Shown one piece after another: positions 8,476-17,112 of a stretch of DNA of 64,000 bases. The position numbers were made by a program, and so were the translations under genes. The stretch comes from CBDCWT01 sp965223305 (lineage in GTDB: Bacteria; Planctomycetota; Planctomycetia; Pirellulales; Pirellulaceae): positions 248,001 through 312,000 of the forward strand of contig CBDCWT010000084.1 of the NCBI GenBank assembly GCA_965223305.1, read 5' to 3'. Under the pieces are notes generated by a model. It was not told where the DNA came from, did no database searches, and worked only from the letters and a program-made list of their open reading frames with translations. How positions within the stretch are numbered: the stretch's first letter is position 1; each line of letters opens with the position of its first letter.

Positions 8476-9963
8476 ATGGACGTCAATCAGTTTTGGAAAA
8501 TGGACGACGGACTACCCGCCGAAGAGGCAGTTGCGGTCATCGACGGCCGTTTGACCGAGCTCAACCCTGATGAGATCGAGTCGTATCAACCTTATTTTGA
8601 CGACGCTACTCTCTTGTTGTTCCTCAAGGCGCGCGAGATATGGCTTGGCCTCGTCGCGGCGTGGATTCTGGGTCCTGTCGTTCCCGCTGTCGGACAAGAG
8701 CTAAACACTGAACGGGAAAAAATTGTTCGAAGCGAGCGGCCGGATGGGCGGCATGTAAGTACGCGAGGATTGATCCAGCATCTCTTGCGTACCGCGAATC
8801 CTGAGCTGGCTTTTGACCAGGAATTCACGCCCGCGGAACTTGAAGAGTGGCAGCTGCGTGTCCGGACCAAGTTGCGGGATTTGATGAGTTTCCCTGAGGT
8901 GCCGCCACAGCCGGCGCCGAGAAAGCTCTGGGTCAAGGACCGTCAAGGCTATGTACTGGAGAAGTGGGAACTGTATCCTGAGCCGGCCAGTGTCGTTCCT
9001 TATTTGGTGCTTGTTCCGGATGGCGTCACGCCCGGGCAACCTGCTCCGGCGGTGATGTGCTTCTCCGGTTCGTCGGGGACAAAAGAGAACCTAGCGGGCG
9101 AACCGCCGCTGCACTCGGGTTTCAAGGCGAACGGTCGTACCCATGATGGATGGCGACACGCCGACCGCAACCAGCAGGCCGTTCAGTTCGCCAAGGCAGG
9201 GCTGGTTGCAGTAGCGGTGGACCATCCCGGAAACGGCGAACTCTCCGACTTGGCGAAGTACCGCGGCACCACCATGGACGATCGGCGTACCCTCGCTCGC
9301 TATCTAATCGACTCGGGCCGCCACTACATCGGTTTGTCCGTGTTTCAAAAGATGCGGATTCTCGAGTGGCTGCGGGGCCAGCCGTTTGTCGACCCCGATC
9401 GCATAGCGTTGAGCGGCCATTCGTTAGGAACGGAACCTCTGTTGGTGATGGCCGTACTTGACCCGCAGATCCAAGCCATCGTGTGGAACGACTTCCTCTG
9501 CCCAAACATCCAGCGGGCGAAGGTGAGTACGAGGCCTAACCAGCGCGGTCTGCGGCCGCCGGCAAACTGGCTGGGCCACTGCGTGCCGAGTCTCTGGGAG
9601 TGGTTCGACTACCCGGATCTAGTCGCAGCCTGCGCTCCGCGTCCACTGATCATCACGGAAGGGGGGCCCACCCACTCGTTGAACCTTGTACGAAGAGCCT
9701 ACGAGATAGCCGGGGCGCCGGAGAACGTCTCCATCCATTACTATCCGAAATACAGCGATCCGGTTGATCGCCACGATGATGAGCCCATCCCGGAGGGCCT
9801 TGGCGAGGCGGAATGGTTCGAATACGCCAATGTCGATGCGCGTCATCACTATTTCAAAGGGTACCTCGCGGTTCCCTGGCTAGCAAGACAGTTCGAACTG
9901 CCCGATCCCGGCGGAGTCTATCCGCCCGCGCCCCGCGAGACTGAGCACCAGCGCCCGGAGTGA
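8476..9963 (+). CDS. Secreted alpha/beta hydrolase (Abhydrolase_7-like) with an extra N-terminal segment
   Basis: Residues from about 75 onward match the planctomycete alpha/beta hydrolases related to acetyl-xylan esterase and dienelactone hydrolase. The nucleophile elbow GHSLG has its serine at residue 316, a DHPG turn precedes it, and CAPRPLIITEGG and DARHHYFKGY supply the acid and histidine regions. A hydrophobic stretch, WLGLVAAWILGPVVPAVGQE (about residues 56-75), looks like a signal peptide, yet it lies 55 residues inside the frame. The preceding segment (MDVNQFWKM...DEIESYQPYFDD) resembles the start of cytoplasmic DUF4240 proteins. Either two genes fused, or the true hydrolase start is a TTG near 8611-8617. 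Probable role: deacetylating or de-esterifying polysaccharides. Confidence 0.8.
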   Translation: MDVNQFWKMDDGLPAEEAVAVIDGRLTELNPDEIESYQPYFDDATLLLFLKAREIWLGLVAAWILGPVVPAVGQELNTEREKIVRSERPDGRHVSTRGLIQHLLRTANPELAFDQEFTPAELEEWQLRVRTKLRDLMSFPEVPPQPAPRKLWVKDRQGYVLEKWELYPEPASVVPYLVLVPDGVTPGQPAPAVMCFSGSSGTKENLAGEPPLHSGFKANGRTHDGWRHADRNQQAVQFAKAGLVAVAVDHPGNGELSDLAKYRGTTMDDRRTLARYLIDSGRHYIGLSVFQKMRILEWLRGQPFVDPDRIALSGHSLGTEPLLVMAVLDPQIQAIVWNDFLCPNIQRAKVSTRPNQRGLRPPANWLGHCVPSLWEWFDYPDLVAACAPRPLIITEGGPTHSLNLVRRAYEIAGAPENVSIHYYPKYSDPVDRHDDEPIPEGLGEAEWFEYANVDARHHYFKGYLAVPWLARQFELPDPGGVYPPAPRETEHQRPE

Positions 9964-10199
9964 GACCGGTTTCCAGGGTCCCTTGGATCACCGCGTCGTA
10001 GCTCGAGCGGCTCATGCTCGGAGAGCGGCGGAACGTCCCCTCTGCGGCAGGGAATCGCGCCACGAGTTTCTGGCATTTTGATTTTGGACTGGCAAAACGA
10101 GACTGCGGGGGCCGCAGGTTTCTGTCGTCATCGACTTGTTCCGCGGCTGCGGTGACAATTGGGATTTTGCTTGAACAGCAATACAGGTTGTGGCACTAA

Positions 10200-10886
10200 C
10201 AGGTCAGACGACTAACCAACCAGATCAGGGAAGACCACGGACACATCGACATACTGGTGAACGACATCTGGGGAGCAGAGCAGCTTAAGGGTGGACCGTC
10301 CGGCTGGAACACGCCCATCTGGGAGGTCGACCTGCAGAAGGGCCTCAGAATTCTCCGCCTCGCTATCGATACGCACTTGACTACTTCCCACCATCTCTTG
10401 CCGCTTCTAGTCCACCGGCCAGGTGGCCTCCTCGTGGAGGTGACCGACGGTACAGTTCACTACAACGCATCGCGATACCGGCTGTCGGTCCTCTACGACC
10501 TGGCGAAGACCGCGGTTAACCGGCTCGCGTTTTCACAGGGGCATGAGCTCGCGCTGCTGGGGGCAACCGCAGTCGCGATTTCACCCGGGTGGCTCCGCTC
10601 CGAGATGATGCTTGAGGACTTTGAGGTAACGGAGAGTAACTGGCAGAGCGCGAATGCTCCACCGGGGTTTGCGGTATCTGAGTCGCCGCGCTACGTGGGA
10701 CGCGCGATCGTTGCGTTGGCAACTGATGGCGAACGGGCCCGATGGAACCAGCAATCAGTGACATCCGGACGACTTGCTGCGGAGTATGGCTTCACAGATG
10801 TCGACGGTTCCCGTCCGGATGTGTGGCGGTATATTCAGGACGTGGAGGACGGAAATCAAGACGTTGACCCAGCTAAGTACCGCTGA
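10200..10886 (+). pseudogene. 5'-truncated short-chain dehydrogenase (SDR)
   Basis: In one frame from 10200 the peptide reads QVRRLTNQIREDHGHIDILV-NDIWG, the middle of an SDR. It continues with a YDLAK match to the catalytic YxxxK, and VAISPGWLRSEMML and SPRYVGRAIVALA of the C-terminal half. The first 90 or so residues, holding the TGxxxGIG nucleotide-binding motif, are missing, and a TAA at 10197-10199 closes the frame. A GTG at 10257 could start a 209-residue product, but it could not bind NAD(P). The relatives are DHRS1-like SDRs with the VNDIWG signature. It is most likely a remnant. Confidence 0.8.
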
Positions 10887-11029
10887 CGTTCGCCACGAGA
10901 CGTTAGAGTTTCAGTTCAGGTGTCGCAGGAAAAAGTATCACACGTTCGACTGAACCTATCCGCGAACAGCGTGTCACATCTTTGAATTTGCCTCGAGGTC
11001 CATTAAGCAGCAGGCCGGGCCCTAAGACG

Positions 11030-11812
11030 ATGCTTGATCCGAAGCCAAAGAGCATTGATTTTGATGAAGTGGCGGATCTCTACGACGTGCTTGTGCGGGT
11101 CGATTCCGATATCGCTTTTTGGAAACAGGAAGCCTCTGCTGCTTCGGGAAACGTCCTCGAGTTGATGTGTGGCACTGGCCGTATTGGTCTTCCGTTAGTC
11201 GAAGCGGGGGTCAAATATACTGGCCTGGACTATTGTCAGAGACAACTGGAGCAGTTTCAGGCGAAACTGAAAAACTTGAGCGGCGCGCCGCAGCTCGTTT
11301 TTGCAGATGCGCGGACGTTCGAGCTCTCGGAATCGTTCGATCTCATCTTTGTGGGATTCAGTTCTCTTTCGGAAGTCCTTCACAATGACGACAAGAAATG
11401 TGTATTGCGACAAGCCCGCACGCACTTAGCGCCAGCGGGACATTTGGGGTTTGCCCTACACAATCCTGCCGTACGTTCGTTGAATCTTACCGGTGAGAAA
11501 AGTGAGCCCCTCGTCTGCAACTTCGAGGATGGAGAACGGACTTTGGAGTTTTGTGTGCAATTCCAACCACCTTCCCAGGCCGGAGTGGTCATAGGAAAGC
11601 AGTTCTTCGTCGTCAAAGATTCACGTGGCCACGCGATCGACGAACGCGAGCAGGACGTCCAGTTCCATCTGATTACAAAGGAGGACATCGAGTTGTTGAT
11701 CGCACGAAGCGGCTTCCGCGTGCTGCAATCGTGGGGTGACTATGACCGAACTCCATTGACCGTCGCCAGTCCATACATGATCTACCGCTGCACCCCATCC
11801 GACCATCGTTGA
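11030..11812 (+). CDS. Class I SAM-dependent methyltransferase
   Basis: The 260-residue protein contains motif I VLELMCGTGRIG at residues 42-53, an acidic GLDYC at the end of strand two, FADARTFEL (motif II region) and DLIFVGFSSLSEVLH (motif IV). The N-terminal YDVLVRVDSDIAFW is usual for the Methyltransf_25 group of small-molecule methyltransferases. ATG 11030 is chosen because homologues begin close to the FDEVADLYD segment; a TTG at 10982 would add 16 residues of low-complexity sequence. The substrate cannot be inferred, and the neighbours are unrelated. Confidence 0.85.
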   Translation: MLDPKPKSIDFDEVADLYDVLVRVDSDIAFWKQEASAASGNVLELMCGTGRIGLPLVEAGVKYTGLDYCQRQLEQFQAKLKNLSGAPQLVFADARTFELSESFDLIFVGFSSLSEVLHNDDKKCVLRQARTHLAPAGHLGFALHNPAVRSLNLTGEKSEPLVCNFEDGERTLEFCVQFQPPSQAGVVIGKQFFVVKDSRGHAIDEREQDVQFHLITKEDIELLIARSGFRVLQSWGDYDRTPLTVASPYMIYRCTPSDHR

Positions 11813-11971
11813 AACGTCCCGAAGATGGACCGGCTTGTGGTTCGTGGGCACTTGGGGTGTGCTTTCGGCCCGAGGATGATGATGAATCGGTCGCTCCTTG
11901 GTCCCGGAAGATAGCAGTGTGCCAAGAAACGACCGTTTGGGTGACTTGTTCGGCAAGCTTATACTGGTGGT

Positions 11972-12274
11972 ATGGCGAGGGACCGGAACAGGCCACAGTC
12001 TGCCAACAACGACTTCGACTCAGACCGTCAGTGCAAGGTCGAGATGCTCCATCGTGACTGGCCGTCCGACCCAAGTTATCTGAGATCCAATCGACTGCAA
12101 TTCAGCTTGCGCGCATCACTGATCACAACTACCTTAGCGTGTGTACTTTTCGCGGCCCTTGCCACTCGACACTCGGCCGTAGGGGCGCTAGTCGGTTTGG
12201 GCGTGCTGGTGACGTACGGCTTTGTCGAGGGCTGGTTCATGTCCATCATTGAGCAATGGATCGGCGACGAGTGA
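11972..12274 (+). CDS. Small membrane protein with planctomycete FSLR motif
   Basis: This 100-residue protein has a polar N-terminal half, then QFSLRASLITTTLACVLFAA, the FSLRxLL-type segment that leads into the first helix in many short planctomycete inner-membrane proteins. A second helix, GALVGLGVLVTYGFVEGWF, follows. The family is recognised but its function is not known. The ATG at 11972 has only a weak upstream GGTGG, so the start is uncertain. Confidence 0.6.
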   Translation: MARDRNRPQSANNDFDSDRQCKVEMLHRDWPSDPSYLRSNRLQFSLRASLITTTLACVLFAALATRHSAVGALVGLGVLVTYGFVEGWFMSIIEQWIGDE

Positions 12275-12497
12275 GACGTCCGCACCGTCTTGGCGCCCTG
12301 GCTACCCCCGACGAGTGACAAGCAAGGGGAGGGGACTGGCAGGCGGACGATGAGGAGATTTCTTCTTTCATCAACGCATTCAGGATCGAGGCATAGCAAT
12401 GGCCGCCGCAGACTTTTCAGGCCTGATACATGTTGCTTCAGAAGACGGTGTTGGAGCATTTCAGAACGGACTCGAACAAATGTGGAGGATGATTGGA

Positions 12498-13016
12498 GTG
12501 GGTGACGCCAGTGAGCGAGTGCGACAGCAGCCCAGACACCTAAAGCCGACCTTCAGCCTCCGATTTCTGTTCCTGTTGGTAACGCTGGTTGCGTTTGCGC
12601 TGCTTTGGTCAGAACGCTCACGCCGTCACGAACAGCTGCAAAGTGCACGAGCGGCTGTTCAACACCAAATCGTCGAGGGACATTGGAAACTTTGGGTTAA
12701 GGGACTTCCCGCGAAGAGCTTTGTTGACCAGATGACCAGCGAGATTGGCGGGACAGCTGGTTGGTCCTTCGATGTGATCGATGCTGCGCCGGGAAGCGTG
12801 AATTTCACAGTGAAGAATCCAATTGACGAATTTGAGAGGCAAGCACTGAACCAAATTCGCAATGGGGCCACGGAAGTTAGCCATGTAGATTGGGGTGGCG
12901 ATGTTCGCTACATCAGAGCCGTGAGCGCGGCGGCGACATGCGCTCACTGCCATTTGCGGAAAGCCGGGCCGATGACTGGCCGAATCGCAGTGGTCGGCAT
13001 CCGGCGAACGCCATAG
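12498..13016 (+). CDS. Membrane-anchored protein with a C-terminal CxxCH heme-like motif
   Basis: GTG 12498 is chosen because GGAGG at 12484-12488 is nine bases upstream. The 172-residue product begins with a polar tail, then TFSLRFLFLLVTLVAFALLW, a signal-anchor with the FSLR signature. About 110 residues without recognisable motifs follow. Near the C terminus is ATCAHCHLRKAGPMTG, a CxxCH site that could attach one heme c, as in DUF3365-type sensor proteins, followed by RIAVVGIRR. If heme is bound, the domain must face the periplasm. A redox or ligand sensing role is inferred only from the motif. Confidence 0.6.
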   Translation: MGDASERVRQQPRHLKPTFSLRFLFLLVTLVAFALLWSERSRRHEQLQSARAAVQHQIVEGHWKLWVKGLPAKSFVDQMTSEIGGTAGWSFDVIDAAPGSVNFTVKNPIDEFERQALNQIRNGATEVSHVDWGGDVRYIRAVSAAATCAHCHLRKAGPMTGRIAVVGIRRTP

Positions 13017-13336
13017 TGTCGTTTGCGCGTGGCCAGATCTCGACTCTCAGAATCACCGACGCTGCCGGTTGTTGCCCCCAGCTCTAGACTGACTGCCTGA
13101 GCCCGCTTAGCGACGCACAAGATGTTGGCGGACGAACGAAGGAGATGTGCTCTTTTGGAGATCGCTCGCGTCGTTGGCCGAGGATCAGAACGTGATTCGA
13201 GTAGCTCAATTGAGCTACCTACCCAGACAAGCACGTTAAGACAGGCGTCGGCACACGATTTGGGCTATCATGCGAAATGGCCCCGCCTCCCTCACCCTAA
13301 CCTTGGACGTCTAACCCACGAGGAGCCACTGCAATC

Positions 13337-14098
13337 ATGAGAATGCTGACAAAGCGCCGCCTGGTCGTCGCCAGTGGACTTGCACTCGCGGCACTGGCCT
13401 TGGGTTTACCGCTGGTTATGGCAATCCGACAGGCACGTCTGGGTGCCCAGGCCATGATGAGCCAGTGACACCTCAAGCAGATTGTTTTGGCGTGCCATAA
13501 CTACCAAGATCAGTATGGGACACTTCCGCCGGCCTACGTTGCCGCCGAGGACGGGCGCCCGTTGCATAGCTGGCGCGTGTTGCTTCTTCCATTCATCGAT
13601 GCGGGTGCACTCTACGATCGATACGACTTCTCAGAACCCTGGGACGGCCCGAACAATCGGCAGCTAGTCTCGCAAATGCCCAACTCGTACGTGCTCCCCG
13701 GTGAGGTTCCCGGAAATAGCGGTGTGACCAACTACTTGGCTATCGTGGGTCCGGAAACAGTTTGGCCAGGCAGTGTCGGCAAGAACTTCCACGATATCGC
13801 CGATGCCAGCAACACGATCATGATTGTCGAAAACCGAGGTTCGACGATCTGCTGGATGGAACCGCGTGATCTCGAGCTTGATAACATGAGCTTCGAATTG
13901 TCCACCGATCCGCCAAACGGGCTGAGCAGTAAGTTCAAACGCGTTGGGGTCGCCATGGCCGACGGCAGTCTACGTGGGCTCACACGTGAACTCGATCCGA
14001 GCGTCGTTCGCGGGTTGCTGACCGGGACGTACAAGGACGAATTGAAGCCCGGTTCAGTCGTCGAGTGGCAGAATTCAAGAGATCTCGAGGAATTATGA
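13337..14098 (+). pseudogene. DUF1559 pseudopilin-like gene with in-frame TGA
   Basis: ATG 13337 follows a clear GAGGAG ribosome binding site and encodes a signal-anchor, LVVASGLALAALALGLPLVM. After codon 43 the frame hits TGA (13466-13468). It then continues without further stops as HLKQIVLACHNYQDQYGTLP, the hallmark of DUF1559 proteins, through PLHSWRVLLLPFID, YDFSEPWDGPNNRQL and VAMADGSLRGLT to the TGA at 14096. The halves are in the same frame, so a single point change (for example CGA or TGC to TGA) broke the gene. A TTG at 13487 could start a shorter cytosolic product, but that would lack the anchor. UGA recoding is possible but not supported by anything else nearby. Confidence 0.8.
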
Positions 14099-14541
14099 GG
14101 ATTCCAGGACTCAGCTCAGTGAGATTGCGGCAGTTCCTGCTGTTGGGGGCGTGGTGTTCCTTGGCTCCCTTGTGCCATGGGATCTCGGCTATTGGTTTCA
14201 AGTCCCGTGGCTGATTATCGCGTACTGCGGATTCGCGACACTGGGCGGCATCTTAACCCGAATTATTCATGAGCGATCTGCTGCGAGGTCGTAAGTCCAT
14301 CCGTGGCTTCGTCATGCTTCGCAATTCTCCCTCGACGTATTGCTTCAATACGCCTGCGGAAGAATTGCTCGCCTTCCTTGCCACGAACGTACTTACAACC
14401 TCTCGCGACGATCTTCATGAATAATCCGGGTTAATGCTCTTTGCGAGGGGATTTGACTTGCGGATCGTGGGTCAAATGGTCGGCGCAGTCTATTCAATCG
14501 TCTTGCTCTTGCGGTGGGACGGAATGCCGGAGACGCAATGA
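14095..14541 (+). pseudogene. Small membrane protein gene broken by a frameshift and a MITE insertion
   Basis: ATG 14095 overlaps the stop of the DUF1559 gene (ATGA) and starts MRIPGLSSVRLRQFLLLGA. At a GGGGG run near 14144 the reading frame must shift to continue as VVFLGSLVPWDLGYWFQ-VPWLIIAYCGFATLGGI. MITE copy 2 then interrupts it at TTAA. Removing the MITE and one TTAA copy joins the frame exactly to LMLFARGFDLRIVGQMVGAV and a TGA at 14539-14541. The intact ancestor would have been a membrane protein of about 88 residues with three helices, coupled to the DUF1559 gene. Confidence 0.72.
14257..14430 (+). mobile_element. MITE-like element, copy 2 (174 bp)
   Basis: The ends are CCCGAATTATTCATG and CATGAATAATCCGGG, inverted with one mismatch. 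TTAA flanks both sides (14253-14256, 14431-14434). It is nearly identical to copy 3 and is the reverse complement of copy 1. It sits inside a small membrane-protein gene whose frame is restored when the element and one TTAA are removed, which proves insertion rather than chance flanks. Confidence 0.92.
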
Positions 14542-14684
14542 AAGAACGATAAAGAGGCTTGCAAGAGTCCGAGAAAATCACCAGATGCTGGGACATTCCC
14601 AGGGCAAAGCCACGATCGCTCGAACTGCCGAATTGGCCGAAACTCAAGCTCGCGAGTAGAATAACTGGCGGAGGTTAATGCGAA

Positions 14685-14885
14685 ATGACCGGCAAAGCGG
14701 ACTTCATCGCCGAAGAGGCCGAACAGCTTGAACGGCAGGAACGTGTCGCGATCATCGAGCGGCTGCTCGAAAGTCTCGAACCGGCATCACCAGATGACGC
14801 TTCTCAGTTGCAGGCTGCCAGGCGTTCTGAGGTACAGCAGCGGTCCAAGCAGTTGAAGGATGGTGACGTGAAGTCGATTCCATGA
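14685..14885 (+). CDS. Addiction-module component (TIGR02574-like antitoxin), probably without partner
   Basis: The 66-residue, strongly charged protein has AEQLERQERVAIIERLLESL, the helix typical of small addiction-module antitoxins. In relatives the chain continues past a conserved IPW; here IP is followed by TGA (14883-14885), so the Trp codon TGG may have mutated and removed the last residues. No RelE/ParE-type toxin follows; the next gene is a DUF1963-like protein. The gene may thus be a relic of a toxin-antitoxin pair. Confidence 0.65.
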   Translation: MTGKADFIAEEAEQLERQERVAIIERLLESLEPASPDDASQLQAARRSEVQQRSKQLKDGDVKSIP

Positions 14886-14974
14886 GATCGGGTGCGAAGC
14901 TGAGGGCGAGAAGCTGTTCGATGGACCTGGAATGATCACTACTAGACAGCGACGGAGGGTGGAAGGCAGAAGAG

Positions 14975-15592
14975 ATGGCACGCCTCTTGATCGAGCACCG
15001 TGACAGTTCCTACGCCACGCGCGTAGGTGGCCGTCCCGCAGCCCCGGCGGACTTTCTCTGGCCTGTCTGCAAATCCTGCAGTGGTCCAATGCAGTTCCTT
15101 GCGCAAATCGCCTTGCACGAAACGGACATCGAAGAACTTCGAGAACGCCAGCAAACGATGCTCGTATTTCAATGCCAAAACGATCCGGGCATGTGTGATG
15201 AATGGGATGCGGACTCAGGTGGCAATGCCGCCGTGTTGGTTTCGGCAAATCACGTCACGCTGGTAGCTCCCCCTGGCGGCCCCACAACTCTTGAGACCGA
15301 GTCGCGGGTCCTCCCGACCGATTATGATGACTCGGCGCGGCGAGACACACCGGATGACAACTACTGCGCACGATTTGATTCTGATGCGTCGGTACTTGGC
15401 AAAACGGGTGGCGTTGCGTTGTGGATTCAAGGTGACGAGACGCCAGAATGCTCGTGCGGCGAACGCATGAGATTCGTCGCCCAAATCGAAGCACGCGGCG
15501 GCGGGATCAACTTCGGCGACGCCGGTGCTGGCTATGCCTTCGCCTGTGAGTCGTGCAATGCGGCGGCCAAATTCCTATGGCAATGCTGTTAG
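14975..15592 (+). CDS. DUF1963-like (YwqG-type) protein
   Basis: This 205-residue soluble protein starts with residues matching the YwqG pattern: RVGGRPAAPADFLWPVCKSC is the GGxPxxPxxxxWPxC segment, followed by PMQFLAQIAL. The second half repeats the theme with CSCGERMRFVAQIEA and ends in a zinc-ribbon-like ACESCNAAAKFLWQCC. Conserved cysteine pairs at CKSC, CSC and CESC suggest bound zinc. The family is widespread and uncharacterised. A purine-rich stretch precedes ATG 14975. No operon partner is evident. Confidence 0.8.
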   Translation: MARLLIEHRDSSYATRVGGRPAAPADFLWPVCKSCSGPMQFLAQIALHETDIEELRERQQTMLVFQCQNDPGMCDEWDADSGGNAAVLVSANHVTLVAPPGGPTTLETESRVLPTDYDDSARRDTPDDNYCARFDSDASVLGKTGGVALWIQGDETPECSCGERMRFVAQIEARGGGINFGDAGAGYAFACESCNAAAKFLWQCC

Positions 15593-15670
15593 TCTGCTGT
15601 AGCTTCGTCGGCGTTGAGAAAGACTGCTGCATAGGATGAAGTCGCACCGAAGTTCACACCAGCCGCGCCG

Positions 15671-16069
15671 ATGTTGGAGTTTGGGAAGGTAGCACCAGTG
15701 TGGATTCCGTTTCAAGAGAAAATCAGCGCCGCGTTTGAATCCGAGCGTCACCTGCCGCTAAAGCTGCTAGTGGGGTGTCTGGTTGGTTTAGCAGTTGGCG
15801 CGAATCTCCTGATTTTGTGGTTGACCTCGCCGAACGCGCAGGACAGCCCGCCTGGATTCCACCTTTGGTTGTTCGTGGGCAGCGTGACATTGACTGTGTT
15901 GCTGGTTGTCGTGCTCATGGTCAAAGACGTAATAAAGAAGCGTGCGGACGGCGGATACCCAGTCAACCCGATCTTCCGCCTACTCTTCATATCGGGCTAT
16001 GTTTCGCTCGTAGTTTGGATAGTGCTTGCTTTCGTCGGATCATTTGTATTCGTAATCTGGTCGGTATGA
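15671..16069 (+). CDS. Hypothetical three-helix membrane protein
   Basis: The 132-residue product has hydrophobic helices at about residues 30-50 (LLVGCLVGLAVGANLLILWL), 64-82 (LWLFVGSVTLTVLLVVVLMV) and 103-130. A short basic loop, KDVIKKRADGGYP, lies between helices two and three. No family is recognised. It is followed after 58 bases by another single-span protein in the same direction, so the two may be co-transcribed. Confidence 0.65.
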   Translation: MLEFGKVAPVWIPFQEKISAAFESERHLPLKLLVGCLVGLAVGANLLILWLTSPNAQDSPPGFHLWLFVGSVTLTVLLVVVLMVKDVIKKRADGGYPVNPIFRLLFISGYVSLVVWIVLAFVGSFVFVIWSV

Positions 16070-16127
16070 CCGGGGATACCCCAAGTTCTTCCTCGGGCAG
16101 TCGTTCGAGCTACTTGCGGTGGTGGAC

Positions 16128-16592
16128 ATGAAACCGAAACGAATACTGACAGCCGGGTGTTGCATCGCCGTCGCAATTGCTGCCGGCGCTTACGTAATGC
16201 GGGCCGTGATCGAGCGAGTCGAAGACAATGCACTTAATCCGTATCGAGCCCAAACAGCCGGCGAACTCGTTGTTCAATATCTTGAAACACACAACAACGA
16301 ATGGCCGAGCGGATGGGATGAGCTAGCTGAAGATGCGATTGGTCACGAAGACGTACAATGGATTGGCGATGTTCGCGAGCACGTGGAAGTTGACTTTACA
16401 TTTCAACTGAATGCAGTTGACCTATCTCAAGAACTCGATCGAGTGCGCCCACCATTTCGCGCGGTATGGCTGAAGAACGGCCGTGCGATATCGCCCGAAG
16501 ATGGCTGGGAGGCAAACACTATCATCTTTCGATATCTAAAGCGGTCCTCACAACTAGCAATCAGTCGAAGTGAACAAGGGGACGCACGGTAG
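16128..16592 (+). CDS. Hypothetical single-span secreted or membrane-anchored protein
   Basis: ATG 16128 starts MKPKRILTAGCCIAVAIAAG, an N-terminal anchor or cleavable signal. A mixed soluble domain of about 125 residues follows, with AGELVVQYLETHNNEWPSGW, a pattern seen in planctomycete proteins that resemble pseudopilin-associated domains. GTG codons at 16119 and 16122 are alternative starts. No catalytic motif is visible. The gene is followed directly by repeat DNA. Confidence 0.6.
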   Translation: MKPKRILTAGCCIAVAIAAGAYVMRAVIERVEDNALNPYRAQTAGELVVQYLETHNNEWPSGWDELAEDAIGHEDVQWIGDVREHVEVDFTFQLNAVDLSQELDRVRPPFRAVWLKNGRAISPEDGWEANTIIFRYLKRSSQLAISRSEQGDAR

Positions 16593-16610
16593 ACGGGGGA
16601 GCCCTCCAAC

Positions 16611-16931
16611 CGTGTACGCCCTCGCGCCACAATCAGGCGGAACGCGTTAGCGTCCGGTTGGTGTGGGAACCGTGGGCTAACGCCGGCCAGCGCCCAGCGG
16701 CTGATCTTGTATCACGGGCCCGGGTCATCCTGCTAATCCTGTAAATCCTGTCAAGAAAGGCAGACGACAGGATCAACATGATGAACAGGATGAAAGGCGC
16801 GCTCCAACTGCAGCACGCTCATCACACTCAATCACCAACCATAGACGCCCTCGCGCCACAATCAGCCGGAATGCGTTAGCATCCGGTTACGGTGCAAACC
16901 GTGTGCTAACGTCGGCTAACGCCCAGCGGAC
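16611..16931. repeat. Dispersed repeat block with TAAC-loop hairpins and GATCCTGT inverted repeat
   Basis: The block contains both TAAC stem variants (CGC/GCG near 16640 and ATGC/GCAT near 16867), GGGC-TAAC-GCC near 16673, and a single copy of the ATCCTGTC/GACAGGAT inverted repeat at about 16727-16792. It is a diverged single unit of the 236-bp array at 1521-3001 with extra hairpins attached. No genes are seen. Confidence 0.85.
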
Positions 16932-17112
16932 AGCAAGTGCCAGAACGTTGGTCGCTCTCACTGCCTCTAGAATCCACCTCGATTTGGCACAACTGTTGGG
17001 AATATTTTGTTGTGTTCGTGGATCCTTCGTTTGGTAACCGTGGCCAATTCCAGCGAGCTGCTTCCTGAGCACTTTCTTGACTCGAAGGCGGGTGCCCGCA
17101 CCCACCACTATC

